Below are positions 1-10,576 of a stretch of DNA of 42,500 nt, piece by piece. The notes beneath the pieces were generated by a model that saw only the letters and a program-made list of their open reading frames with translations, made no database searches and was not told the origin of the DNA. The DNA is from Azolla pinnata (lineage: Eukaryota; Streptophyta; Polypodiopsida; Salviniales; Salviniaceae): positions 1 to 42,500 of the forward strand of contig JBBBWG010030942.1 in the NCBI GenBank assembly GCA_037176905.1. Direction: 5' to 3'. The position numbers and the translations under genes are program-made. The stretch's first letter is position 1. The number at the start of each line of letters is the position of its first letter.

Positions 1-385
1 ATCGATCCTTGATCACTTGACTGACCCGTTGGCTGGCTGTACCACGATCGATCCTTGATCTTGACCACTTGACTGATCGACCCGTTGGCTGGCTGTATCA
101 CGATCGATCCTGATCTTGACCACTTAACTGATCGACCCGTTGGTTGTACCACGATCGATCGTGATCTTGACCGCTTGACCGATCGATCTGTTGGCTGGTT
201 GTACCACGATCGATCCTGATCTTGACCACTTGACTGATCGACCCGTTGGCTGTACCACGATCGATCCTGATCTTGACCACTTGACTGATCGACCCGTTGG
301 CTGGTTGTACCACGATCGATCCTGATCTTCACCACTTGACTGATCGACCCGTTGGCTGTACCACGATCGATCCTGATCCTGACTA
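1..385. repeat. GATCGATC minisatellite, unit 50-56 bp, about 7 copies
   Basis: The anchor ACCACGATCGATCCTGATC (with small changes) recurs near 41, 95, 148, 203, 255, 309 and 359, each followed by TTGACCACTTGACTGATCGA and CCCGTTGGCTG. Unit length varies by presence or absence of a GGCTG/GGTTG block. The array probably continues left of the window. Open frames across it are repeat translations, not genes. Confidence 0.92.
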
Positions 386-540
386 GGGCCCTCCCTCAAG
401 GCCCTAACTTTTTGACCCTCCGACGCTCGGCTGCACCCGATCGATCCTGCTCCCGATCCTTGACCTTTGACCCTTTTGACCATTGGTTACGCTCCAATTT
501 GACTAACCCTTGACCCTTGACCCTTGACCCTCGACGCAAA
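386..540. repeat. TTGACCC-rich short-period repeat
   Basis: A decayed continuation of the minisatellite in which CTTGACCC/TTTGACCC words repeat densely (for example at 460-530). Nothing coding is apparent. Confidence 0.6.
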
Positions 541-860
541 AAGAGGGAGTCTGGAATCAACCACAAATGTCCCACTACTGAGGTTGTGGACACTATAGTA
601 TTTGTAAGCCCTCTGATTCGAGAAAAATGGGGAGCCTATAATCAGCTGCAATGTCTGGTTGTGACACTGTAGAGTATTTTGTAGAGCTTGCAAGTCAACT
701 CTGATGTCCCACTACTGTGATTGTGACATTGTAGTTAGTATTTGCAGCCCTTTGACTGCACCCCTTTGAACTCCATTCCAGAAAGAGGGAGCTTGTAATC
801 AACTCTCGTGTCCCATTACTGAGATTGTGACATTGCACTTGGTATCTGTAGCCCGTCGAG
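541..860. repeat. Imperfect tandem repeats of about 55-110 bp
   Basis: A core reading TGTCCCACTACTGxGATTGTG recurs near 569, 705 and 809, with a shorter version at 651. Flanking words GAGGGAG, GTAATCAACTC and GTAGCCC repeat with it. This is probably a degenerate minisatellite. Confidence 0.65.
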
Positions 861-1300
861 CATTTGTCTCTGTATATATAACTGACGATTCGATCCTTTC
901 TTCAAAGATCAGAGAAAGAAGATTGAAAAGGGGAATGTGGGGCTGATCTCCATCCGATCTCCTTCCGCTCTTTTCCCCCAACTGTCTCGATCGTTAACAA
1001 CTAGATACAGATCCCAGAATCGTATCGCTTTTTGTTTTCCAGACTTGTCGGCGTTCAGAAGACATTTTGTCTCTTTTCTCCCTTTTTGAGTGAAACTACA
1101 AGTGTATTGAAAATGTTAACAATACCAGTAACATTACAAGCGATTTTGTGTTAAACAACAATTTGGATAAGTACTTAGCTTTTTCTACGAGCAATCCGCT
1201 CGATACATCCCTTATGAAGGTCCTTTTGTATCAGGCTTTCAACACAGAAGCTCCACCGATTTCGTTAATCGCCCCAAACGTCCGACAGAAATACACAGTG
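861..1300. other. Unassigned stretch without a supported gene
   Basis: About 440 bp of ordinary sequence between two repeat fields. Short open frames on both strands (such as 1148-1363 plus) end in repeats and match nothing I recognise. Confidence 0.5.
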
Positions 1301-1301
1301 T

Positions 1302-1560
1302 GCCAAAGTAATAACCAATGCACACATACATGTCATGTTGATCTAGTGGCCAAATTCCGATAGAGAACATCACTGCCAAAGCAACAACCAATGCACATAC
1401 ATCTCGATCTGGAGGCCAATTCCGATAGAAATATCACTGCCAAAGTAACAACCAATGTACATGCATGTCGATCTAAGAGGCCAATTCCGACTGAAATATC
1501 AACTGCCAAAGTAGCAACCAATGTACATACATGTTGATCTGATGCCGATTCCCAAAGGAT
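1302..1560. repeat. Minisatellite, unit about 66 bp, 4 copies
   Basis: GCCAAAG(T/C)A(A/G)CAACCAATG starts at 1302, 1375, 1439 and 1505. Each unit continues with ACATACATG, GTTGATCT or TCGATCT, and GGCCAATTCCGA. The field is diverged but clearly tandem. Confidence 0.85.
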
Positions 1561-1627
1561 GATAATCTAATGGCAGGCTCCCACTAATGAAGCGGTTGAA
1601 GCCACGCAAAGATATACATACTGTGTT

Positions 1628-2040
1628 GAGCATTAGAATTAAGCTGGATATGGGCAACCTGTCAGAATACTGACATTATCATCATCCAATCAGAATACTG
1701 ACATTACCATCATCCAAAGAGAGACATACATGCCCAGGCTGAGCCTGTTCCAGCCCACTCTGCATCATGCGTGATTATCGACCATGCTAACACAGATTAT
1801 ACTACTGTGCTAGCATTAGAATCAAGCTCGATATTATGCCCATATGCTAACACAGATCCACTATGATAGCATTGGAATCAAGCTGGATATGGGCAAGTCT
1901 GGAACCTGTCTGAATAATGCATTATCATCATCATCATCATCATCATCATCCAAAGAGCCATGCCCATGCTGAGCCTATTGTGGCTGTTCCAGCCCACCTT
2001 GCATCATGGGTGATTCTCCACCAAGCATGGCCTCCTTCAA
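1628..2040. repeat. Two-copy tandem duplication, period about 237 bp, with a CAT microsatellite
   Basis: ATTAGAATTAAGCTGGATAT near 1632 matches TTGGAATCAAGCTGGATAT near 1872. The blocks CTGAGCCTGTTCCAGCCCAC and TGCATCATG...GTGATT also recur (1737-1775 and 1971-2015). A run of about nine CAT/ATC triplets (1923-1950) expanded within the second copy. Confidence 0.75.
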
Positions 2041-3031
2041 CTTGACTTGTATATCCACCCACCATCAATGCTTGCACATGGTAATGCTTGTTGCAATTAG
2101 GACATTGATTTAATGCCTGCCTCCGACATTTCAAGCTGGGCCAAGGCCGACAGCTAATCTGTAGGGACATACATCTTTTCCCCCTCCTTGCTCAACCCAA
2201 TGCTGGCCCCATTTGCTTCATACTGACTGAATCATTGGGATACCATTGAAACCATGAATGAAAGTACTGAATCAGAAGGCTTTGTATCTCTTCCTGTGTA
2301 CCATCAACATCGACTTTCCATCAAAATACTCCAGTAACAACAGTGCATCCTGATTCCTGATATACCAGTGTAATACTCTGCTTTGGCCTGACAATAGAAC
2401 ATTGAATCTTCCCCAGCTTTGCACAACCATGACATGCCTTTGATGTCCTTCACCGGGTCCCCGATTCTTTCTAGAAGTCTTTCCGTTTGTATTCTCATCC
2501 AAAAAACACCCATGTTGTAGTTCAGTTATTTGTCAGCGGCATCATTTTAAAACCTTCTACAATACTAATTAATGTGTGAATGAGGAAACAATGCAATTTA
2601 TCTATCATTATTATCTCAATACTGCAGAAGTAAAACATCATAAAAGAACACCTCATCAGCAGAAGAAAAATAACCTGATCTTGGTTTCTCTTTCTCTGCT
2701 ATGATTCATTGTAAGAACATAATCATCAATGAGAAACTTTACTTGAAGCCACTCCGATCTTGAATCTTCTACGTGCTTCAACTCTTTATCCCCACGGATC
2801 ACAAAAATGGCGAAGCATAGCAATGGAATCATTTGAAAAGGTCATCTCAATCAATGTTAATATACAGGTTAATGGATAACAATACAAAAGAAAACATGGG
2901 GAAGAAAATTTTTCTGGTGTATATGGTACAATGCAAGATCTGGGCTAATTCTTTCCTTGTTTGACCAAGATCATGATGATATTTCCCACCAAGAAAGAGC
3001 CGACCGCATCATAAATGAAAAAACACATGAA
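2041..3031. other. 3' flank of the synergin-like gene; no convincing gene
   Basis: It contains overlapping short minus-strand frames (2513-2304, 2502-2272 and 2170-1946). They include QCPNCNKHYH and LLLLEYFDGK but cannot be joined by good splice sites, and I recognise no family. It is probably 3' UTR plus intergenic sequence. Confidence 0.4.
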
Positions 3032-6000
3032 TCAACAGCTCTTGAACCGTATTGATGGCACTGATGGAGCCTCAGCCGAGACATACTTGGCCCATAAATT
3101 AGCCAGTGGCAGAAAATAAGTTGATCCTGACCATTGAATTCCTGATAATCCAATATCTGTATAATAGTCAGCATGTGGTTAGCATTTTTAGTCAAGAAAC
3201 TCATAAAGAATATTGAGATACATTGAATATATTTTCCATGAATATTTTCTAATTAAGTTAACGATCTATATATTCTTACTACCCACAACACCCTTGGTCA
3301 ACTCTGGCTTGAGATTATATGCCACTTAGCCTTTTCATGAATATTTCCTAATAAAAGTTTAAGAATCTATACATTCTACTTCACCTCTAGAGGCCTTGAG
3401 CAATTATATGCAGATTATATGTCTTCACCTCCCAGATTGCATGTACTTAGTAAACAATACCACTTTCTAAGTTTGATGCAGGAAGACTGAGGAAAAACAT
3501 ACAAAAGAGCTCAGGCATAATTCGGGGCTTCTCTCAGTAATCAACACTATTCACCTGTGAAAGGAAGCAATGGCAATAGTGATAGCCTACAAATCGGATC
3601 TGAGTAGCCAGGAGCTTGAGTACAGGCATTCTGTGCAGCTGATGGGAATTTCTCAATACCATTCCAGGAAACGAGTGAGCTTGGAAGGAAGCCTTTTAAA
3701 TCTTCAAGTGAAAACTGGACTGCTTCCTTCAGATTTGTTTGCAACCATGTATCTCTGCAACATTGTAGACTGGCTAGTAGGCTGTCAATTTCGTTTGAAC
3801 CCGATTTCAACCAGGACTTACAAATATTTAGAGTTGATGCAAGAATCAGAGAAACCACATATATTTGCCCAATTGCAGCGAAGTATCTTTTAGCTGTGAA
3901 CAACACACTGAATCAGCTAAAATGTACGGGACTGGTATACTAGCGCAAACTACGCAGGAATCACATTTGTAAGCTACAGGACTACCTTCAAGATTAGTGA
4001 GTAAATCTTGTTGCACACCCTCCTTCTGTGCCTGATTCCATACATCCAAAGCATGTTGAAGCTCTGATGCACAAACAGCCAAGACATTGGCCCAAGCCTT
4101 GATATATGAATTCTGGTCATCAAGAGAAGCCGAATGCAGTAATGATGCACTGGTGGCTTCATCATTCCGTTCCTCTACAGTACAGTTATTATCCTGCAAA
4201 ATCAAAGCAGCAAAACTACAATAACTTTTCAGCGGACCATATTACAGTGGGAGTAAATGTTGAATACAAAAAAGGACAGACACGAGCTGACTTTCAGCAA
4301 AACTCTGGAAAGTTATCTCCAACTGGGTGCATGGAGCCTCTCCATGATCGCAAAATGATTTCATCATCAATACATGTGAAAGAATAAGGACGTCAGAGTT
4401 TTCACCAGTAAAAGGCATGATGTTCAGAATTCAAATCATCATAATTTATGCATTGCCCATGTGGTGGCTTTTTAGCACATAGGATGCCTTCTTCAGTCTG
4501 TATATTTTCTTGGATTGGTCGGGGCATATATACCAACCTGAGATTCCCTTCAAAAAGCTGACAGGCTTCTTTGAGAGGTTAATGGCCATACTTGCAGCTG
4601 AAGCACAAATTATACTCTGCAGAATCTAATAAAGCCACATTCTAAGATGATACAATGGAGCGTTTCTTTCATTCTGCCGGGTTCATATACCTTTGTTTCA
4701 ATGGCCGAATGGATTACACACATCTGAAACTTATATGATCACACACCTTAAGTTCGAATGTTTCGGTTTCTTTGGAGTTTCTAATTTGAAGAGCTTTATA
4801 TACCCTCATTGGCTCATACTTTCATAGTCCCAGTCATCATGATAAAACAAAGATTCTTCTTCTGTATTCTCTGTGGAATGGCTTTTATAACAAGACTACA
4901 ACGGGACATACCTTACCATTCTCCAGGTCCTTATCTTCGTATGCCTACTTATTCGCATGATGAAGTTCTCAAATAAGAATATGTTATATGCAGCTTCTAT
5001 ATGTCCATTTAAATACAAAATATAAAATTCAACAATCTGCTCTTCCACAATAACGTTCGTTCACAGGTTCCCACGTTATTGTGGTGTTACAAGTGTATGT
5101 GGCTTTGTCAACTATACAGCACTCACATTCTTTAAACATCTTGAGGTTGTCATCAGCATCTTGAAGATCCCTCGTCTTTCTGTTTCACCAAGTTGCAATT
5201 TTTTTGTTTTTACTTCTCTAAATTTACATGCTTCTGTTTGACTATGTCAAGAGCCATCCTTGAAGTTATAAAAAATTAAGCTTTTTCATGAAATACACAT
5301 ACAGGTATGATCAATTCTCTTTTGTTTATGCATAGCAACATTCCAATAGTTACCTCCCTTGCCAATTCATATACGTGTAAACTCAGTGTGAACAGATTGC
5401 ACATCCATAGTGGTTTTCAAAGTGATGCTTAAATTCAAGTCATTGCATGCAGATGCAGCCTTTTTCCAAGCTAGCAAACATGACACAAAAAATAGCTATC
5501 TACCTGTGACCTTAGGATTCACAGGTGTCACAACCAGTGCTTTAGTGGAAACTTGTAAAAAGGCATAAAAAACTATATGAATGCTTCTGACCAAATACTA
5601 ACTATGTTACAAGAAGAAAAAATGTTCAGAACCTATATGTTCTTCAATCAAGATAAGGAGATAAGCAACGATTGGATCAGAAACAACTCTGACTCATGCC
5701 GATTGAACTGGTTCTCTCTTTCTCACTGTCAGCCATTCTCATTATTTTCCAGAACTCCTTGCACAATAGATGAAGATGAGTACATAAGGCTATAAAATTG
5801 GGCAATGTAGATGCAATCAGGCATGGGAAAGCAAAAGATAAAAAAGAAGTGGGAAAAAACTAATAGACGTGGGCAGTAATGCATGAAATCAGTATAGGGC
5901 TTGTGGAACCAAACGGCATGTAATTTCGAATATTATGCTGTAAGACATAGTCAAACCTAGTACTTAGAATCCCCCAACCTTTGAAAACTCTTAAAGCCAG

Positions 6001-8279
6001 TTACGAGTGTATAAATGAGGAGAGTTAAGATAAAAAGCTTGTAAGAAAATACAGTAATGAGACTCCAAACAAGATAAATAATATACATAGGAACCAAACA
6101 GTCAGGATAGCTGCTGTTAAAATATGAATTTACTGGGTAACTCTAGAAAATGTAGTCACTATGCAAAGGGCCTATCACCTCGCCATGGTCATCCCGTTTT
6201 TCAGTTCGTATCTAAGAATAGGTCCATGATTGTTTATACATTCGATAAGAAAACCCAAACGTTCTTATGTGTGCCAGAAAAGAGAACTTACAGCTTAGTT
6301 AGGAATATTCACTGGCTATAGTTATAGCCCTGGATTTCTACACCAATTTGTATAAATATAACCCCTCATTATGTATAGAATACCTGCATGAGACCTTGCT
6401 TGGATGAAGGTGCCAGATTGAGATCGAACAAGCATACTTCCAAACTGAGGTTATAAGGGTCCCCTTCAGATGAGTTATTGTTGTCATTTACTCCATCGAA
6501 CACACCTGCTACTTTTCTCACCTTAGAATTTAGTTCCTCTTTTGTATCATGAATGTTCATCTGGAATACATCATTCTGTGGAAATTCTGACTTTGCTACT
6601 GGATAGAGGGATGCAATCATTTGAGAAAAGTTTACTGCAGCACCCGATGGCAACGAGTCTATACTGAGAGATTTTATCAGAGAATGCCCCTGGAACTGTG
6701 GCATAATCGGCTGTAAAGGTTCATCAGTAGAACCTCCAAATTCTGGCTCTTCTTCACCAAACAAAGACAAAGGAATTGGTGCAGACATCTCAATAGAAGA
6801 CCCTCTTCTAATTTCATCAGTCAGATTTGCTGATTGCGTTCTCTGTAACCCTGACAGCCTGGATGCTGCCTTAGCCTTTGCTTTGTGATCATCAGTTTGG
6901 GGAAGAAGAGTATTATCAACATCGGCATGTGAAAAGCTCTCTCCATTGAAGAAGTCAAGGCCATTAAGCATATAAGCACTTGAATTTCCATTTAAGCTTT
7001 CTGCTTTCACAATTGGAGCGGTGGTAGCATTCCCTGTCATTAATGCAGTGGTGTTTGGCAAGAGATCCTCTTTTTTGTGTTGAGTTATACTGGCTGATGC
7101 CGAGTCAGAATACTCTACAAAATCCCCCCAGTCATCATCTACACTCATCTTTGACAAGCTTCCATTATTTCCACCAAAATGATTACTATCTTTTATTGAT
7201 GGGAAATCTGAACTACCAGGGAAGTGGGTGGGGGATTCTTCCTGAACAGTCACTACATTTACAGTTGGCGCAGTCTCCTTTGATGTGACTTTATTTGATG
7301 CGGTTGAAGTAAACTCCCCAAAGATATCCTGCGAAGAATGTTTCTTTGTATGAAGCTCAGAATCGATTTCCCATGATCTAGTCGTCGAAGGATCAAGTTT
7401 GCTGCTCTCTTTCTTCAATTGGAATGAAGAAGAACCGCTATCTGAAGCAGTGAAATCACTAAAAAGGTCTACATTTGCACCGGAAACGAGTGCATTCTTC
7501 AAAGTGTGATTGTCAAACAAGTTCTCAAAAGCGAAATTTTTTGAGCGCACGTCAAAATATGTGTCCATAGATTTGGCCTTAGAAGCCTCCTCAAGTCCAC
7601 CACTTTCTTTCTTTGAATTGGACGAAGAAGAACTGCCCATGAAATCGCTGAAAATGTCTACAGATGCACTAGTACCATGTGCATTTCCTGATGCAAAATC
7701 ATAGGACAGGTGAGGAGAAACCTTGCTATCAGCGGAACCCAGACCTGTTGATCTGACCTTAAATGCCGCATCAAGATCACCGCTTCCTTTCTTTGATTGG
7801 AGTGAAAACGAAGAAGAAGAGCTGCTATTCACAGAGGTGAGATCACTGAACATATCTACACTTCCACTCAATTTACGTCCATCATTTGTTGAAACTGGGG
7901 AAGGATCGAGCCCACTCGAAAAGGATCCATAGAGGTTCTGCGTCCAGTTCATAGAGGAGAAATCAGGCAGCGCGGCGATGCTGGAAATGGCAGGAACCGA
8001 CTCAAAATCACCAAAATCGTCGTCGTCATCCTCTTTCGAGGAGATCGAACCATTGTGCGGCGCCACAGATGAAGACGAGGATGGAGCTGAAGCAGAAAGA
8101 CGGGAAAGATCCAACGGATCGTGCCTCTTCGCAAGAGAAGGAAAGGAGAACGTGAAATCAAGGCGATCGTGAGGAGCAGTGGCGGAATCGGTAGCCGAAG
8201 CGAAAGCAGGAGAAGCAGCTGTAGCAGTAGTAGCAGGAGAGGCTGTCGTCGCGTAAGCAGATGGAGGATCCACATCCAT
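3032..8279 (-). CDS. Gamma-synergin-like protein (AP-1/clathrin adaptor accessory), 855 aa, 4 exons
   Basis: Exons 8279-6384, 4193-3986, 3893-3555 and 3156-3032; each junction is GT-AG and phase-consistent, giving 855 residues and a TGA stop. Residues 1-632 (exon 1) are Ser/Asp-rich and probably disordered. They hold an acidic DDDDDFGDFES motif (about 84-94), a DDDWGDFVEY motif (381-390) and four repeats of a V-D-[M/I/L]-F-S-D-[F/L] core. Such acidic FGDF/WGDF peptides are the known ligands of the AP-1 gamma-ear and GGA ear domains. Residues 633-855 match the C-terminal domain of gamma-synergin: a helical block with LAVCASELQHALDVW, then KRYFAAIGQIYVVSLIL, a region rich in Cys and Leu, and a terminal YFLPLANLWAKYVSAEAP segment. 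The EH domain of animal synergins is absent. Plant members are often annotated only as dentin-sialophosphoprotein-like. Inferred role: clathrin/AP-1 traffic at the trans-Golgi network. Intron 1 is 2190 bp. The domain assignment is from memory of the family; the gene structure is read directly. Confidence 0.88.
4194..6383 (-). other. Intron 1 of the synergin-like gene (2190 bp)
   Basis: It is bounded by CAG|GTATTC on the 5' side (minus strand) and TTTTGCAG|GATAAT on the 3' side, both phase 0. It is AT-rich. The short open frames in it, on either strand, have no family signal and no coding continuity with the exons. I see no transposon domain in it. Confidence 0.8.
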
Positions 8280-8622
8280 TTCTGCAGCAGCGGCAGCAGC
8301 AGATGCTGCCGCAGCTTCCTCGTCCGTTCCCGCTCGTTAATCTTCTTCTGCTATGCTCCAACATACCTGAGGAGAAGGCCCGGCGTCGTCGTCTTCAGGC
8401 GGACCGGATCGAGGAGGACGCCATGGAAGCAGGAAAGCAGCAAATCTCCCCTTACCTTCCTGCTGCGTCTCTTGTCTCCTGCTGTCGCCATGGAGAAGCT
8501 CGGTCACAGCCTCGACAGCGGCGCAGCAGCAGACGGCTTCACCGGAGCAGGAAAGGGAAACGCCGAAGCAGAAGAAGCCATGAGAGCTCCGCGAGGCTGT
8601 CTGTGAGCCTGCTGCCAGATCA
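8280..8622 (-). promoter_or_regulatory. CAG-rich leader/promoter of the synergin-like gene
   Basis: A GC-richer stretch (GCAGCAGCGG near 8283, more CAG units around 8523) lies between the start codon and the telomere-like array. Overlapping open frames on both strands are compositional. No clear TATA box was identified. Confidence 0.4.
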
Positions 8623-8771
8623 CTAACCCTAACCCTAACCCTAACCCTAACCCTAGCCCTAACCCTAACCCTAGCCCTAGCCCTAACCCTAATCCTAACC
8701 CTAACCCTAATCTTAACCCTAACCCTAATCTTAACCCTAACCCTAACCCTAATCCTAACCCTAACCCTAAA
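8623..8771. repeat. Interstitial telomere-like array of CCCTAA hexamers
   Basis: About 24 tandem 6-bp units, mostly CCCTAA with CCCTAG, TCCTAA and TCTTAA variants. The strand with TTAGGG is the coding strand of the adjacent synergin-like gene, whose ATG is 344 bp away. The period is 6, not the 7 of the common plant repeat CCCTAAA. Shadow frames of alternating Gly-Leu or Arg-Val residues come from this array. Confidence 0.95.
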
Positions 8772-8929
8772 GATTTCGGTTTTGAACAATCACACAAAGA
8801 TGGAAATGCTGGATCGAACCGAATCTTTCTCTTCTTCTCCACCGATCCATGCTCGTTCCGCATCGATCGAGGATCCAACACTCTGAGGCGGAAGTCCATC
8901 ATCGATCGCGATCGGCGGTTCTGGGCAGA

Positions 8930-9470
8930 AGAATCTGACGGAGATCGCCCATCGTCGTCGATCGGGATCGGCGCTTCGGGGCAGAAGTCGATCGAGATCG
9001 GCGCTTCGGGGCAGAAGTCGATCGCGATGTGACGGAAGATCGATCGATCGAGAGAGAGCGCCCATCGTTGATTGGGATCAGCACTCCGGGCAGAGAGAGG
9101 GAGTGTGCCTCATCATCGATCAAGAATCGGGACTCTGGGCAAAAGACAAAGAGTGCCCATCATCGATCGAGATCCAACGTTCTAGGCAGAAGCCGATCAG
9201 GATCAACACTCTGGACAGAAGATGGAGAGTGCCCATCATCGATCGGGGGGTCAGCACTCTGGGCAAAAGATAGAGAGCACCCATCGGTCGGGAATTGGGA
9301 CTCTAGGCAAAAGACAAAGAGTGCCCATCATCGATCGCAATCTGCACTCTGAACAGGAGATAGAGAGTGCCCATCATCGATCGAGATCAGCACTCTAGAC
9401 AGAAGATAGAGAGTGCCCATCATCATTCAAGATCAACACTTTGGGTAGAAGACATGATGAAGAGTGCCCA
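8930..9470. repeat. GATCGATCG minisatellite
   Basis: It begins with two nearly identical 32-bp units (GATCGGCGCTTCGGGGCAGA at about 8967 and 8997). It passes into units of about 55-60 bp built on CACTCTGGGCAGAAGA, GAGAGTGCCCATCATCGATC, repeated about eight times with growing divergence to the right. It lies upstream of the synergin-like gene. Confidence 0.9.
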
Positions 9471-9686
9471 TCTAACATCCTACATTTAGCAAAGTGATCG
9501 ATTCACTACGGGAATTTGTCGACATGATCCATATGGAATGGTGTGTAAACCTGCACAACTTATTCGATTCCGAGTTCCCATCTTTTTCTCATCCATTATC
9601 ACTTAAGCTTTCCATGGAGCTTTTGCAACCCTTCTCTCAATCATCCACCCATGGGCTGATTGATAACCATTTGGAGCTCAAAATGC

Positions 9687-9790
9687 ACATGGATTCCATA
9701 TTCAATATACATTCATTTTCACCAATACTTGCCTGATGACATGGATTCCATGTTCAATACACATTCATTTTCACCAATACTTGCCCAATG
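9687..9790. repeat. 52-bp tandem duplication
   Basis: ACATGGATTCCAT starts at 9687 and again at 9739. Both copies continue with TTCAATA(T/C)ACATTCATTT and CACCAATACTTGCC. Only a few substitutions separate them. The open frame 9494-9736 ends inside it and is not recognised. Confidence 0.9.
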
Positions 9791-10576
9791 GCACTACAGA
9801 TGCCGACAAGATCTCAGATCAACTTTAGTTATATTGTAAAGAGGTTTGGTAGCTAAATCTCTCAAAAGAAAAGACAAAAAGCCTTCATGATAATGGATAC
9901 CTTGTGCTTATTCCAACTATGCTCATTCATACTTGTAAGAACATAAGTAGCCCACATCTTAAAATGAACAACTTCATAGCACATCTTACCCTCGCTCATG
10001 GGTTTCTCATCATTGTATTACATTTGGATACTACTAGATGTTGAACCGACCAATACAAAACTCATCTACAAATCCCATCTGCTAGAAGAAAATTTCTATT
10101 TATCCATCGATATAAGCATTATAATGGTTAGATAGTAAACTGGTAGAATTTACAAGATGAAGCGCATGAATTCGCACGATATCCATGTGGGCTAGCACAC
10201 GATGCATTGCCGATTTTTATATGATGACATTACAGCTAAAGCTTACATTTCATGAGCAAGCTGCGTCTACCTTCTGAAACTTGATCAGCTGACTTCCAAA
10301 CATTGTGTATTGAAACGAAGCATGGATAGAATCACTTGCATCAATACAATCATTCCCACTGTCTGCATGTATCCCCATTCAAGCCAAAGCTAGTAGCCAT
10401 ACTTCTCGGTGAACAAGTATCGCTTTTCAGAGTACTAAACGTTTGCGCTGTTTGATTCGATCGAAATCGTGGCAATGCAAGCCTCGGTGGAGATTCCTAC
10501 AGTATACAGCACGCCACTTGATCGAGTTTAGACCGATTTACTTTCATATTAAGGACTGTGTCAGGAATGCATTTGC
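9791..10576 (-). other. 3' flank of the EF-hand/WD40 gene
   Basis: AT-rich and without open frames of interest. The 3' UTR of the minus-strand gene should occupy the right part. No canonical AATAAA was located with confidence. Confidence 0.5.

Noticed and set aside
1946..2170. Minus-strand frame with CPNCNKHYH, resembling a small zinc-binding motif
   Set aside because: Too short, it runs into a tandem duplication and CAT repeats, and lacks splice continuity.
8337..8902. Open frames of 132-150 codons with Gly-Leu or Arg-Val alternation
   Set aside because: They are translations of the CCCTAA hexamer array; a 6-bp period always yields a dipeptide repeat.
8930..9470. Regularly spaced repeats that might suggest a CRISPR array
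   Set aside because: Units are contiguous and diverged without unique spacers, and the DNA is from a eukaryotic nucleus.
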